A stretch of DNA of 45,512 nt from a virus (IMGVR_UViG_3300032282_002191:1-45512), one strand, 5' to 3'; shown: positions 37,705 through 45,241, counted from the stretch's first letter. Numbers and translations are program-made. Notes: generated by a model from the sequence alone, not told the origin.

Positions 37705-38308
37705 CCTGCTTAATATCTACAGTGTTAGTGGCACCTAATATATTCACGTTAGATTCATGACCATTGATGCCGGCGACACCAGTTTGTTTAATTGCTACAT
37801 CGTTACCGCCACCACCATCGATGAGAACAATACTTTTCGATCCAGACACTGAAGTAGAATCGCTTTGAATGTTTACAGTATTGTTATCGGTGTTGATAGT
37901 AACTGACGATATTGATACGCCCTCGATGTTCTGCGTGACAGTGTTTCCGTCACCAGTGATAGTGTTTGTGATCGTTGAACCGGAACATGATCCACCGGCG
38001 CCACAAGCAATTCCTACGGAGTTATTATCACCAGTTACATTGGAGTTTACAGTGACACCATCACCAGACACAGAAACGTTGGCAACGTTAGTGTTACCAA
38101 TCTGGTCGATTGTTACGATATTGTTCTGTCCGTTAAACGTTGCTTTCACGGTCGCGTTACCTACAGCATTCGAATTACCAGTTTGGGTGATGTTAATCGT
38201 TGAACCATCACCTATCTGATCAACATATACACTATTACCAGCTGCATTTGCATAATTTACCATAACCAAGAATGACAATAACGCCATCATTCTTGTTATT
38301 AGTTGCAT
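37625..38308 (-). CDS. curlin-like fibre subunit (CsgA/CsgB-like)
   Basis: 227 residues. Signal peptide (about 1-22, MVNYANA cut) then several Asn/Gln/Gly repeats of the curlin type: NSVYVDQIGDGSTINITQTGNSN, NIVTIDQIGNTNVANVSVSG, NDVAIKQTGV, NTVDIKQGGN. This pattern builds stacked beta-hairpins in amyloid fibres. It lies next to CsgG and CsgF, the export pore and chaperone of curli. No CsgE is seen. Secreted subunit of a curli-like fibre is inferred. Confidence 0.8.
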   Translation of the reverse strand: MQLITRMMALLSFLVMVNYANAAGNSVYVDQIGDGSTINITQTGNSNAVGNATVKATFNGQNNIVTIDQIGNTNVANVSVSGDGVTVNSNVTGDNNSVGIACGAGGSCSGSTITNTITGDGNTVTQNIEGVSISSVTINTDNNTVNIQSDSTSVSGSKSIVLIDGGGGNDVAIKQTGVAGINGHESNVNILGATNTVDIKQGGNVDSKVNSTITGSGNALTVKSNHN

Positions 38309-39121
38309 TTATTTTCCCTTCTTAAAGCTCCATAACTTTTTATCTGCGCCTTCTTTGACCATCTGAGTAACTGCCGCCTCAATCGCGATTCTTACGGCGT
38401 ATGTGGTTGGTTCATTAATCGACGAACCCGCTTCAAACTCTACTGCTTTCGTACCTGCGTCGACAAACTTTAAAACGTTAGTATTCACACCTGTACTATA
38501 GATCGTTTTAGTGACACCGGTTGAAAGAAGTATCTCTCCGGTGTTTATAGAAATCAACCTCAACATAATAGTTACTTCGTCTTTTCTGTATTCCTGAGAA
38601 GCTCCCACGCCCAAAAAGCGGGCGCCGATACCCCCAGTACCCAGATTAGAATCGTATCCAACAATCCCACCATCGATCATGATCCCTGCAACGATGAGAG
38701 GTGTAAGAGGCTTTGCTTGATCTTTCTCATACAATTCTCTCTGACTACGAATTAACTGACGTTCTTTGACTAGGTTCTCAAGAGCGACTCGCTCGACTGG
38801 CATGAACCATACACCTTTACCGGCATCTTGTAGCGCCTTAATTAAGAGTACTTCACCACCCTGTGTCACCGCAGAACTAAATGATGCGTAGTTCTGTGTA
38901 GGTTTTCTTTGACCAGTTAAATCAGCAAACTTATAAACAGCAATAGGAATTCTAGGTCCGTCGGGCGGCGTAAGATTCACCAACTCATTGAAACGCTTCG
39001 ACGTCTTGATAGCTTCTGGCGCTTCGGCGTATGGTTCAATAGTTTTCTTAGTAGTCACGCCTTGGCCTGAACAACTCGCGACAAGCATTCCAGCAAATAT
39101 AGCAATCCATAATCTCTTCAT
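38309..39121 (-). CDS. csgG: CsgG-like outer membrane secretion lipoprotein
   Basis: 270 residues with a lipobox LVASC (Cys17). It has the CsgG pattern IPIAVYKFADLTGQRKP, then WFMPVERVALENLVKERQLI, PLIVAGIMIDGGIVGYDSNLGTGGIGARFLGVGASQEYRKDEVTIMLRLISINTGEIL. CsgG forms a nonameric outer membrane channel that secretes curli subunits. The ATG at 39121 sits inside the csgF end region. The lipoprotein and csgF, curlin neighbours make the role strong. Confidence 0.93.
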   Translation of the reverse strand: MKRLWIAIFAGMLVASCSGQGVTTKKTIEPYAEAPEAIKTSKRFNELVNLTPPDGPRIPIAVYKFADLTGQRKPTQNYASFSSAVTQGGEVLLIKALQDAGKGVWFMPVERVALENLVKERQLIRSQRELYEKDQAKPLTPLIVAGIMIDGGIVGYDSNLGTGGIGARFLGVGASQEYRKDEVTIMLRLISINTGEILLSTGVTKTIYSTGVNTNVLKFVDAGTKAVEFEAGSSINEPTTYAVRIAIEAAVTQMVKEGADKKLWSFKKGK

Positions 39122-39126
39122 TTTTC

Positions 39127-39564
39127 TTACCACGCTAGACTTCCATAAGGAACAACGACTTCAGTGACATTACCAGCGGCATCAGTTATTCTCAGAGTAA
39201 TATTCGACCCGTCAGATGACCACGCAACGTTGTTAGTTGAAATGTCAAAAGACCCAGAAGTGTTACCGTTGTCTGAGAACAATTGCTCAGCTATCTTCTG
39301 AGATAATGTAGCATACACTCTACTCTCTAAGTTGTTTAAGAACTTAGCTAGATTGGTATTCTTAGCATCAGATGCAGCTTTGACAGCCTCTGCTTTTTGA
39401 TCATCAATTTGCTTCTGTCTTCTAGTTGCTTCAAGATTATCAATAGTCAAAACATGAGAAGAATAACCGACACCATTGAAAGACGGACTCTTAAATCCAA
39501 ACTGCATCTCACTAGCAAAAGAAGCAGAAGAAATTAGACAGAATACTATAACCATATTCTTCAT
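39127..39564 (-). CDS. csgF: CsgF-like curli assembly factor
   Basis: 145 residues. Signal peptide (MKNMVIVFCLISSASFA), then FGFKSPSFNGVGYSSHVLTIDNLEATRRQKQ, resembling the CsgF N-terminus that plugs into the CsgG channel, then a helical linker and a beta-rich end (VAWSSDGSNITLRITDAAGNVTEVVVPYG). It helps attach and shape secreted curli fibres. First gene of the island behind a TATAAATA late promoter, with CAGGAG upstream of the ATG. Confidence 0.88.
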   Translation of the reverse strand: MKNMVIVFCLISSASFASEMQFGFKSPSFNGVGYSSHVLTIDNLEATRRQKQIDDQKAEAVKAASDAKNTNLAKFLNNLESRVYATLSQKIAEQLFSDNGNTSGSFDISTNNVAWSSDGSNITLRITDAAGNVTEVVVPYGSLAW

Positions 39565-39583
39565 AATCGTCTCCTGTTTCTTT

Positions 39584-39591
39584 TATTTATA
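39584..39591 (-). promoter_or_regulatory. T4-type late promoter for the curli-like island
   Basis: Minus strand TATAAATA, 20 bases upstream of the csgF ATG. A late promoter here suggests csgF, csgG and the downstream genes are expressed late in infection. Confidence 0.7.
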
Positions 39592-39621
39592 AGTTAACGA
39601 AAATACCTTTAACTTTTACTT

Positions 39622-39655
39622 TGTCAAATAATTGACAGCAAAAAAATATTTTTTT
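39622..39655. repeat. AT-rich palindromes between thyX and csgF
   Basis: TGTCAA (39622-39627) and TTGACA (39632-39637) form a 6-bp hairpin with a 4-base loop; beside it A7-TA-T7 (39640-39655) is a perfect palindrome. Could terminate the thyX transcript, though it lacks a GC-rich stem. Confidence 0.35.
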
Positions 39656-40331
39656 AGATGTCTAGAGCGTCTTTCAGTGATGGGAACTGAGCAGTAATCT
39701 CATACCAAGCAGAAGTAGCTACCTCACGATGTTCTTTCTGAGTCTCTACACCCATACGAAGCTGGCAGTAATGGATCCAGCTACGGAGTGTACCATTCAT
39801 ATACATACGAGACATAGTCAACCCTTCCGGAAGAACAGCACGAGCCTGTTCTTTAGCGATGCCATTTTCTGTAGCCCACTGATATGCACCAGTAACCTTT
39901 CGAATAACATCGCGCTGATATGATTCCCATTGTCGCTGAAGTGCAGCATCATCTGTTTCGATACTATTCTGACGATTCTTCATGTCCTGAAGACGTGCGT
40001 TGCGTTCGACGAATCCAAGATCTTGTGTAGGATCGGCATAGCGCTGACTGAACTCTTGGAATGAGAACGAGCGGTGACGAAGGATCTGACGGGCGATGTC
40101 GCGAGTAGTATCGATCTCCATACAGATGCTGACCATCTCAAATGGAGACCAATGCTTATGCTTGGCAAGATACCTAAGCAGCTTAGGAGCTGTTTCTGTA
40201 TTCATTTGATTAGATGGATTGGATACACGAGCAACATAGGCAATAAACTCATCGACTGTCATTGGTGCTTCAAATGGATGTATTTGATTGATAGTTGGTT
40301 GTGTTACCGCAATAATTCTAGCATTGTTCAT
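39654..40331 (-). CDS. thyX: FAD-dependent thymidylate synthase
   Basis: 225 residues. ThyX converts dUMP to dTMP using FAD and methylenetetrahydrofolate. The motif RHRSFSFQEFSQRY (85-98) is the ThyX signature, with WSPFEMV before it. Length is usual for the family. The ATG at 40331 has AGG about 8 bases upstream; a GTG at 40340 is less likely. Together with RNR it supplies phage dNTPs. Confidence 0.94.
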   Translation of the reverse strand: MNNARIIAVTQPTINQIHPFEAPMTVDEFIAYVARVSNPSNQMNTETAPKLLRYLAKHKHWSPFEMVSICMEIDTTRDIARQILRHRSFSFQEFSQRYADPTQDLGFVERNARLQDMKNRQNSIETDDAALQRQWESYQRDVIRKVTGAYQWATENGIAKEQARAVLPEGLTMSRMYMNGTLRSWIHYCQLRMGVETQKEHREVATSAWYEITAQFPSLKDALDI

Positions 40332-40340
40332 TACATACAC

Positions 40341-41369
40341 CTATTTCTTTGTTGCGTTTACTCTTCTTACAGAATGACTTATTCCACAGTATTGTGTACA
40401 CCTTGACATTCTTTCTCTCAGAGCATCATTATTATACCAAAATCTTCTTAAATCACCTTTTTTGTTTAACTTTTGACCTGGGAATCCAGTTGAAAAACAA
40501 AGACGTGCAATACCATTCATATCAACCATAATATTTCGATCAAATGAATTACATATAAGTTTATCTGTACCTTTGCCTTGCCAACCTTTAATAGCATCAT
40601 CATTTTTATGTACACTATGATGATACATTCTTACAGTATCTATCCATTCAGGATCAAGGTTTAGTTTATACTTTTCACTGCACTGATTGAGTATTTCAAA
40701 TAATCCATCATGATCTTTAATGACATTTTTTTTATAAAACTTATCACCCCTATCGGTACCTGTTTCATCCTGTAAAGATCCAAACATAGGTTGCAACCAA
40801 TTGAGCTTAAGTTTGTCCGCTTTTAGATCATTAAGAACAAAGTCATAAAACTTATCTAGGTCACGATAGTTTTGTTCACACATAATAGACATAGCATAGA
40901 CGGGTGTCGGTATATTCAATTTTTGTCGAGCGGCTAATAGTAATTTAATAGCATTTACAGCCATATCAAATGAACCTATCACACCTCTTGTTGAATCATG
41001 TACTTCAGGAATGTAGCTGTTTAATGAGATTGTAATCTCTGTTGGACCTTCTAATATTAATCTTTCTGCCATTTCAGATGTAGTTACCATTGTACCATTC
41101 ATAACTGAAAAGCATTTTAATCCATGTTCTCTACACTTCTTGGTAATTGGCCAATACCGTTCAGGATTCATTAATGCTTCACCACCACAGATTACTATGG
41201 TACCTTTTGGATTTATTTCAGCAAATTCATCAATGATAGCGTTTCTATGTTCAATAGAAATATGACTAGGAAGAACAACTTCCTCTCTTGTCCAATACAT
41301 GCACGTCTTACACTTGAGATTGCATTGTAAATTAGTATCCAAAAAGAGAAACTTAGGAGGTATATTCAT
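40341..41369 (-). CDS. radical SAM protein with SPASM-like C-terminus
   Basis: 342 residues. CNLKCKTC gives Cys16, Cys20 and Cys23; IVICGGEALMNPERY follows. The C-terminal part has extra cysteines (ICNSFDRNIMVDMNGIARLCFSTG and CTQYCG), a SPASM-like pattern that may hold auxiliary clusters. Markedly AT-rich compared with neighbours. Its ATG overlaps the galactosyltransferase stop (ATGA). Likely acts on a peptide or sugar; substrate unknown. Confidence 0.78.
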   Translation of the reverse strand: MNIPPKFLFLDTNLQCNLKCKTCMYWTREEVVLPSHISIEHRNAIIDEFAEINPKGTIVICGGEALMNPERYWPITKKCREHGLKCFSVMNGTMVTTSEMAERLILEGPTEITISLNSYIPEVHDSTRGVIGSFDMAVNAIKLLLAARQKLNIPTPVYAMSIMCEQNYRDLDKFYDFVLNDLKADKLKLNWLQPMFGSLQDETGTDRGDKFYKKNVIKDHDGLFEILNQCSEKYKLNLDPEWIDTVRMYHHSVHKNDDAIKGWQGKGTDKLICNSFDRNIMVDMNGIARLCFSTGFPGQKLNKKGDLRRFWYNNDALRERMSRCTQYCGISHSVRRVNATKK

Positions 41370-42061
41370 GGATGATACTCGTTTTTTTTGATACTAATCT
41401 TAACATGTTTATAGTTAATATTTTCCAATACTACATTTGTTTCTTCAAGCACTTCATAGTTTAAACTATTTAAACCATTAGCATCAAATAGTATCGGTGA
41501 TCTCAAGAATTGTTTTAAAATATTTACATTATGCATTCGTTTTGATTGGTCTCTATCATGTTCAAATGAATCAAACCGACAATTATTACGATTAGAAATT
41601 GCTACATTTTTTATGAGACACCTTTCATAGAAATCATCATCTTCAACACCCCAGTACCAATATGCATTGCTATAACCATTTATCGTTTTAAAAGATAATT
41701 TATCTATTAAAACAACCCCACCCAAATAGTTATTATATGGCTTTGTGTAATTGAATTGTTTTACTTTTGTTGCTAATAAAGTTGCCCCATCACCATAAGA
41801 GTAGTTGTTTGCTTTCTCATCTGGTATCATATCAACATCATGAAAACAAAAGTAATCACAATCTTCACAATAAATTGAACCTACATTTTTTAAATGCCCT
41901 CTATTAAATAGTTCACCTTCTTGTTGTTCAACCACAACAATTTTATGATCTATTCTTGGCCAAGCATTTGTTAAACAATAACTTAACTTAGGCAAAAGAG
42001 CAGTTAGATGTTCTAATCTATCTCTGTATGGAATAATAATTCCTAGTTTCTTCCCGCTCAT
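41366..42061 (-). CDS. beta-1,4-galactosyltransferase-like glycosyltransferase (GT7)
   Basis: 231 residues. The family pattern is clear: IIIPYRDRLEHL, ELFNRGHLKNVG, DCDYFCFHDVDMIPD (DxD metal site), NYLGGVVLIDKLSFKTINGYSNAYWYWGVEDDDFYERC. This matches the GT7 beta-1,4-galactosyl/xylosyl group best known from animals, with scattered bacterial and viral members. Donor probably a UDP-sugar. Very AT-rich, coupled by TAATG to the upstream gene and by ATGA to the radical SAM gene. Confidence 0.85.
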   Translation of the reverse strand: MSGKKLGIIIPYRDRLEHLTALLPKLSYCLTNAWPRIDHKIVVVEQQEGELFNRGHLKNVGSIYCEDCDYFCFHDVDMIPDEKANNYSYGDGATLLATKVKQFNYTKPYNNYLGGVVLIDKLSFKTINGYSNAYWYWGVEDDDFYERCLIKNVAISNRNNCRFDSFEHDRDQSKRMHNVNILKQFLRSPILFDANGLNSLNYEVLEETNVVLENINYKHVKISIKKNEYHP

Positions 42062-42303
42062 TATTTACAGCTACATCCCTTAGCAGTGTTAATTATCTTT
42101 ACAGCTTCGATTAGTTTCTTTACTTCCCAGTAACTCTCCTCGACGATCCAAGTCTTGTTGCCGGAAGCGCAGTAGATAAAAGTACTCAAGCTTCCACCTG
42201 CCTGCTCCGAGTCCTCATACACCGAAGTGATGTGATCGGTGTTGATGAGGATCTCGTTACCGGCGTGCTTGCCGGATCTATTAGTTAGTTTAATGTGTGC
42301 CAT
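42061..42303 (-). CDS. small protein, FlbD-like pattern, unknown function
   Basis: 80 residues: MAHIKLTNRSGKHAGNEILINTDHITSVYED, later GNKTWIVEESYWEVKKLIEAV. The strand-turn-strand-helix layout recalls FlbD-type small proteins, but similarity is weak. The ATG at 42303 overlaps the previous stop (TGATG), its stop overlaps the next start. A GC content close to the primase region separates it from the AT-rich pair to its left. Confidence 0.62.
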   Translation of the reverse strand: MAHIKLTNRSGKHAGNEILINTDHITSVYEDSEQAGGSLSTFIYCASGNKTWIVEESYWEVKKLIEAVKIINTAKGCSCK

Positions 42304-42545
42304 CAAGCTTTCTCGTATTTGGTCTCGACCTCATCGATGAGTCGATTAGACATGTTGTGTAAAGAGACTATATATTCAGCTAGCTGGATGTCATGATTAG
42401 GAACGACACAAACCGCATGATTGTCACAGAAGATCTTAATCTTTCCGCCATCCGGCCAGTGAATCTTCCAGATCGACTTATCGTTACCGGTAATCTTCTT
42501 GAAGTCTTTGAGATGACGTAGGTTGTAGTACAGGTCATTTTCCAT
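42303..42545 (-). CDS. small phage protein of unknown function
   Basis: 80 residues from MENDLYYNLRHLKDFKKITG, then WKIHWPDGGKIKIFCDNHAVCVVPNHDIQLAEYIVSLHNM. No family recognised. The ATG at 42545 overlaps the phosphatase stop (TGATG); a longer frame upstream lies inside the phosphatase gene and is not favoured. Confidence 0.62.
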   Translation of the reverse strand: MENDLYYNLRHLKDFKKITGNDKSIWKIHWPDGGKIKIFCDNHAVCVVPNHDIQLAEYIVSLHNMSNRLIDEVETKYEKA

Positions 42546-42988
42546 CAGAAGTCTCCGTAGTTGACTTGGAAGCAGCGGATACCCTCTTCGCGCCACATCT
42601 TAACTACGCGGTCGCGATCGTCAAACACTAAAGCAGGTTCATACCCGTCTGTGACCATCTGAACTAGCAACTCACGCTTGATGAGGGAGTCGTCGCGATA
42701 GTCCATAGCCGGACGCATGTACAACGCGTCGTATGGGATGTTGTTCTTCTGCAGCCAAGCTTCAGTAACTTCTTGATACTCACGACCGCGACCGGTGCAG
42801 ATAACCACCGCGATGTTCATAGACGTAGCCACACAAGTGAACTGCGCGACGTCTTTGTTCACTGGGTCGTCGATCAGCTCGGCGTACCAAGAGTTCCAGT
42901 CTTTCGGCTTCTTATCTAAATGATGTGCACGACTAGACGAGTCAGCCAGCGTACCATCCATATCAAATATCCAACACTTCTTATTCAT
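42545..42988 (-). CDS. HAD phosphatase, PNK 3'-phosphatase-like
   Basis: 147 residues with the HAD nucleophile WIFDMDGTLADSS (Asp9, Asp11), WNSWYAELIDDPVN, VICTGRGREYQEVTEAWLQ (motif II), and YMRPAMDYRDDSLIKREL, then LVFDDRDRVVKMWR. This matches the phosphatase domain of T4 polynucleotide kinase (PseT). It lacks the kinase half, so it probably only removes 3' phosphates or other phosphates, perhaps in RNA end repair. It overlaps the next gene by 8 bases. Confidence 0.8.
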   Translation of the reverse strand: MNKKCWIFDMDGTLADSSSRAHHLDKKPKDWNSWYAELIDDPVNKDVAQFTCVATSMNIAVVICTGRGREYQEVTEAWLQKNNIPYDALYMRPAMDYRDDSLIKRELLVQMVTDGYEPALVFDDRDRVVKMWREEGIRCFQVNYGDF

Positions 42989-43202
42989 AATCTTTCTCTG
43001 CTTTCAACATATCAGACATCAACTTTGTGAATCCCGGTGCCAGAATATCGACTTCGCGGATAGACATGGTGTACGCCGCGGCGAGGACGGCAGCCAAGTG
43101 TGGGTCGTCACCATGCTTCTTCAACTCAGACCGGATAGTCTCCATCATAGAGCGTGAAAGCTCGACGATGGTCTCGGCCCTAATCATATTCATCTCATTC
43201 AT
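42981..43202 (-). CDS. small helical phage protein of unknown function
   Basis: 73 residues from MNEMNMIRAETIVELSRSMMETIRSELKKHG; mostly helical and Met-rich. The ATG at 43202 overlaps the primase stop (ATGA). A strong consensus promoter within the primase gene (43352-43380) lies about 150 bases upstream and could drive this gene and the downstream phosphatase separately from primase. No family recognised. Confidence 0.62.
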   Translation of the reverse strand: MNEMNMIRAETIVELSRSMMETIRSELKKHGDDPHLAAVLAAAYTMSIREVDILAPGFTKLMSDMLKAEKDYE

Positions 43203-44227
43203 GCTTTGCTCCACTTGGATAACGTCAACTTGGCCGCTAGGTCGCGATGAGTATTCTGGTCGATGACGTACTTGATGAACTCGGGTGAGAGGCCTCCCAA
43301 GATCATATCGTTAACATCTTTATACTGCATATTTTCCGGCCACAGACATATATTATACCCCATCATGATCGCTTTGTCAAGTTTCTTTACCGTCTCTTTG
43401 CTCCTAGGCTCGTTGTCGTACACGATGACTAGGTTTTCCTTAGGAAACGAGCCAATCGCAGACACCAGATCACCGCCAGCAGTCGCGATCGAATTAGGAA
43501 TAAACATAGAGTCGATGGGTCCCTCGAACACGTATACCTTTCGAGTAAAGTCGACTGTGTCCAGTCCGTAAACCTTTGGAACTGTCTCATCGAGAATGAT
43601 AGTGATGTACTTAATCTTAGACTCACCCAAGGCGCGACCTTGGTAAGCGTGAACGTTCTTGTCAGCGTCAAAGAAAGGTATAAGAAGCCTAGACTCGTCT
43701 CGTAGCAAGCTCGCACTATCAAACTTATCAGGAACGAGATTGTTAGTAAATTGCTTAAAATTAGGACAATTAAAAAGCTTGGCGTGATAGGGAGTAGGAA
43801 TACGTCGTGCATCTACTAGCTTCTTGACTCTATGATCCGGCGACAGCTGGGAGACTTTCTTGAGACCCTTGAGTGGGCCATCTTTCAAGAACTTAGGCTT
43901 CTCCATTTTCTTTATGAAAGTGTTAAGTTCTTCTTCCTGCGAGGTGTCTTTCCCAGCACCATCTTCTCGCAGCTTCTCCATGCGATACTCGTCGTAGAGT
44001 CGCTGGTCGATATCTTTGAGGAAATACTTGAAAGACTTAGAAGTACCGCAGTTGAAGCAATGAAAGCTGTACTGACCCTTCTTCTCATAGATCCAACCTC
44101 TAGCCTTGTACTTGGAGGTCTGGCTGTCGCCGCATACCGGACAGCGGAAGTTGAATCCCTTGTTTCTTGGCTTGAATTGCTGCAGTCGACCTGACAGCAT
44201 GCTGATATACTTGCGCTCTAACCACAT
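43199..44227 (-). CDS. 61: DNA primase, T4 gp61-like
   Basis: 342 residues. Primase makes RNA primers with the replicative helicase. Zinc-ribbon cysteines: FRCPVCGDSQ (Cys29, Cys32) and FHCFNCG (Cys57, Cys60). A Toprim-like part follows with YVFEGPIDSMFIPNSIATAGGD and NLVIVYDNEPRSKE, the acidic residues for catalysis. KARGWIYEKKGQYSFHC resembles gp61-type primases. The ATG has GGAG about 10 bases upstream and its own promoter. Confidence 0.92.
   Translation of the reverse strand: MWLERKYISMLSGRLQQFKPRNKGFNFRCPVCGDSQTSKYKARGWIYEKKGQYSFHCFNCGTSKSFKYFLKDIDQRLYDEYRMEKLREDGAGKDTSQEEELNTFIKKMEKPKFLKDGPLKGLKKVSQLSPDHRVKKLVDARRIPTPYHAKLFNCPNFKQFTNNLVPDKFDSASLLRDESRLLIPFFDADKNVHAYQGRALGESKIKYITIILDETVPKVYGLDTVDFTRKVYVFEGPIDSMFIPNSIATAGGDLVSAIGSFPKENLVIVYDNEPRSKETVKKLDKAIMMGYNICLWPENMQYKDVNDMILGGLSPEFIKYVIDQNTHRDLAAKLTLSKWSKA
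43352..43380 (-). promoter_or_regulatory. consensus sigma-70-type promoter inside the primase gene
   Basis: Minus strand TTGACA (43375-43380), 17 bases, TATAAT (43352-43357): both boxes match the bacterial consensus exactly. It lies about 150 bases upstream of the 42981-43202 gene and could feed the 43.2 to 39.7 kb genes. Confidence 0.6.
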
Positions 44228-44254
44228 ACGGCTTATCTCCGATCTGTTGTTAGT

Positions 44255-44282
44255 ATTATATCAAACTGATCGGGATTGTAAA
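44255..44282 (-). promoter_or_regulatory. early-type promoter for the primase gene
   Basis: Minus strand TTTACA (44277-44282), 16 bases, TATAAT (44255-44260). ATG 28 bases downstream. Confidence 0.65.
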
Positions 44283-44286
44283 CCTT

Positions 44287-44649
44287 TTAGTGCACTAGCA
44301 CTTTAAAATAATTAGCTAACATGGAGACTACGTAGGTACCCACGATACCTCCGCCTATAGCCATCCATACGTAACGTTCCATTCGGTTTATCTTCTCGGT
44401 GAGAGCTTTATGAGCCTCTGACGACTCTTTTCTAAGCTTCGAGATTTCTTCTAAGATACCGTTATCTTGTTCTCTCATCGTGTCGTACACATCTTTCAAT
44501 TTAACGTCTAACTCTTCTCTACGCTTCTCTAGGTAACCACTTATAGAGTCTGTAGTTTTTTCTTGATTAGTAATACGTTGCTCATGAACAGCCAGCATCG
44601 ACTTCAGGTCCATAGAGATCTGTGCAAGCTTCTCAATGATGCTATTCAT
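44287..44649 (-). CDS. coiled-coil protein with C-terminal membrane helix
   Basis: 120 residues from MNSIIEKLAQISMDLKSML, a long coiled coil (residues 1-95, Glu/Lys/Leu heptads) followed by one hydrophobic helix (YVWMAIGGGIVGTYVVSMLANYF) near the C-terminus. A tail-anchored-like layout, which could scaffold phage or host proteins at the membrane. The ATG is 49 bases before a longer upstream start in another context and directly follows the 59-residue gene. Confidence 0.65.
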   Translation of the reverse strand: MNSIIEKLAQISMDLKSMLAVHEQRITNQEKTTDSISGYLEKRREELDVKLKDVYDTMREQDNGILEEISKLRKESSEAHKALTEKINRMERYVWMAIGGGIVGTYVVSMLANYFKVLVH

Positions 44650-44650
44650 A

Positions 44651-44830
44651 TTACTTTTTACCGGCATTTGTCTGTATGAATCTCTTGAGAGGCATGATCT
44701 TCTTGCGATTGTATACGCCCGGCTCACCCTTAGCGCCGTTAGCTGTAACGCCGATACCATCGATGCCACCAGCTCCAGCGCTGTTCGTGGCTACCGGTCC
44801 CGTTCCGTCTTCTTTGATATCTTTCGACAT
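44651..44830 (-). CDS. small Gly/Ala-rich protein, 59 residues
   Basis: Starts MSKDIKEDGTGPVATNSAGAGG and ends RKKIMPLKRFIQTNAGKK: a flexible acidic-to-Gly-rich N-terminus and a basic C-terminal helix. The ATG overlaps the previous gene's stop (TAATG), and it stops one base before the next start. No known family; a virion or adaptor peptide is possible. Confidence 0.62.
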   Translation of the reverse strand: MSKDIKEDGTGPVATNSAGAGGIDGIGVTANGAKGEPGVYNRKKIMPLKRFIQTNAGKK

Positions 44831-45219
44831 TACAGCTTCCTTAAGATATTAATGATGTTCTCATCCATAGGGATAGTATCGGTATCTACTATCTTTTCAT
44901 CACGAATGTTATAGATCTTTTCTTGTAGTATATTTAACAATACTAAAAATGGCTTGATGTACATAAACTGATTCTTCATCTTAAGATACAAGATACGGTT
45001 TATGTGCTCCGCACTAAATACGTTTGAGAGGATCGTTAAGTGGTTGAGAATCAACCTCTCTTTCAACTCTCCACTCTCAACGTAACGTGTGATAAGTTTC
45101 TTTATGTACTTAATTCTCTTCAAATCTTCAAGAAACTCTTCAGTAGAGTAACATTGAGGATTATCATAGTACTTAGCACAATATATTAAAAAGTTATCGT
45201 CAGTCAACTTATCATTCAT
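44830..45219 (-). CDS. conserved phage protein of unknown function
   Basis: 129 residues starting MNDKLTDDNFLIYCAKYYDNPQCYSTEEFLEDLKRIKYIKKLI, helical throughout, with LKERLILNHLTILSNVFSAEHINRILYLKMKNQFMYIKPFLVLL. I recall related proteins in T4-like phages (DUF-type) with no assigned role. Coupled to the 59-residue gene by TAATG. Its own start lies 22 bases after the partial gene at the window edge. Confidence 0.65.
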   Translation of the reverse strand: MNDKLTDDNFLIYCAKYYDNPQCYSTEEFLEDLKRIKYIKKLITRYVESGELKERLILNHLTILSNVFSAEHINRILYLKMKNQFMYIKPFLVLLNILQEKIYNIRDEKIVDTDTIPMDENIINILRKL

Positions 45220-45241
45220 TACTTATTTTCATTGAATTAAA

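Noticed and set aside
40430-40470. TATAAT within the 40341 radical SAM gene as a promoter
   Set aside because: No matching -35 box at 16-18 bases; the region is AT-rich so TATAAT arises easily.
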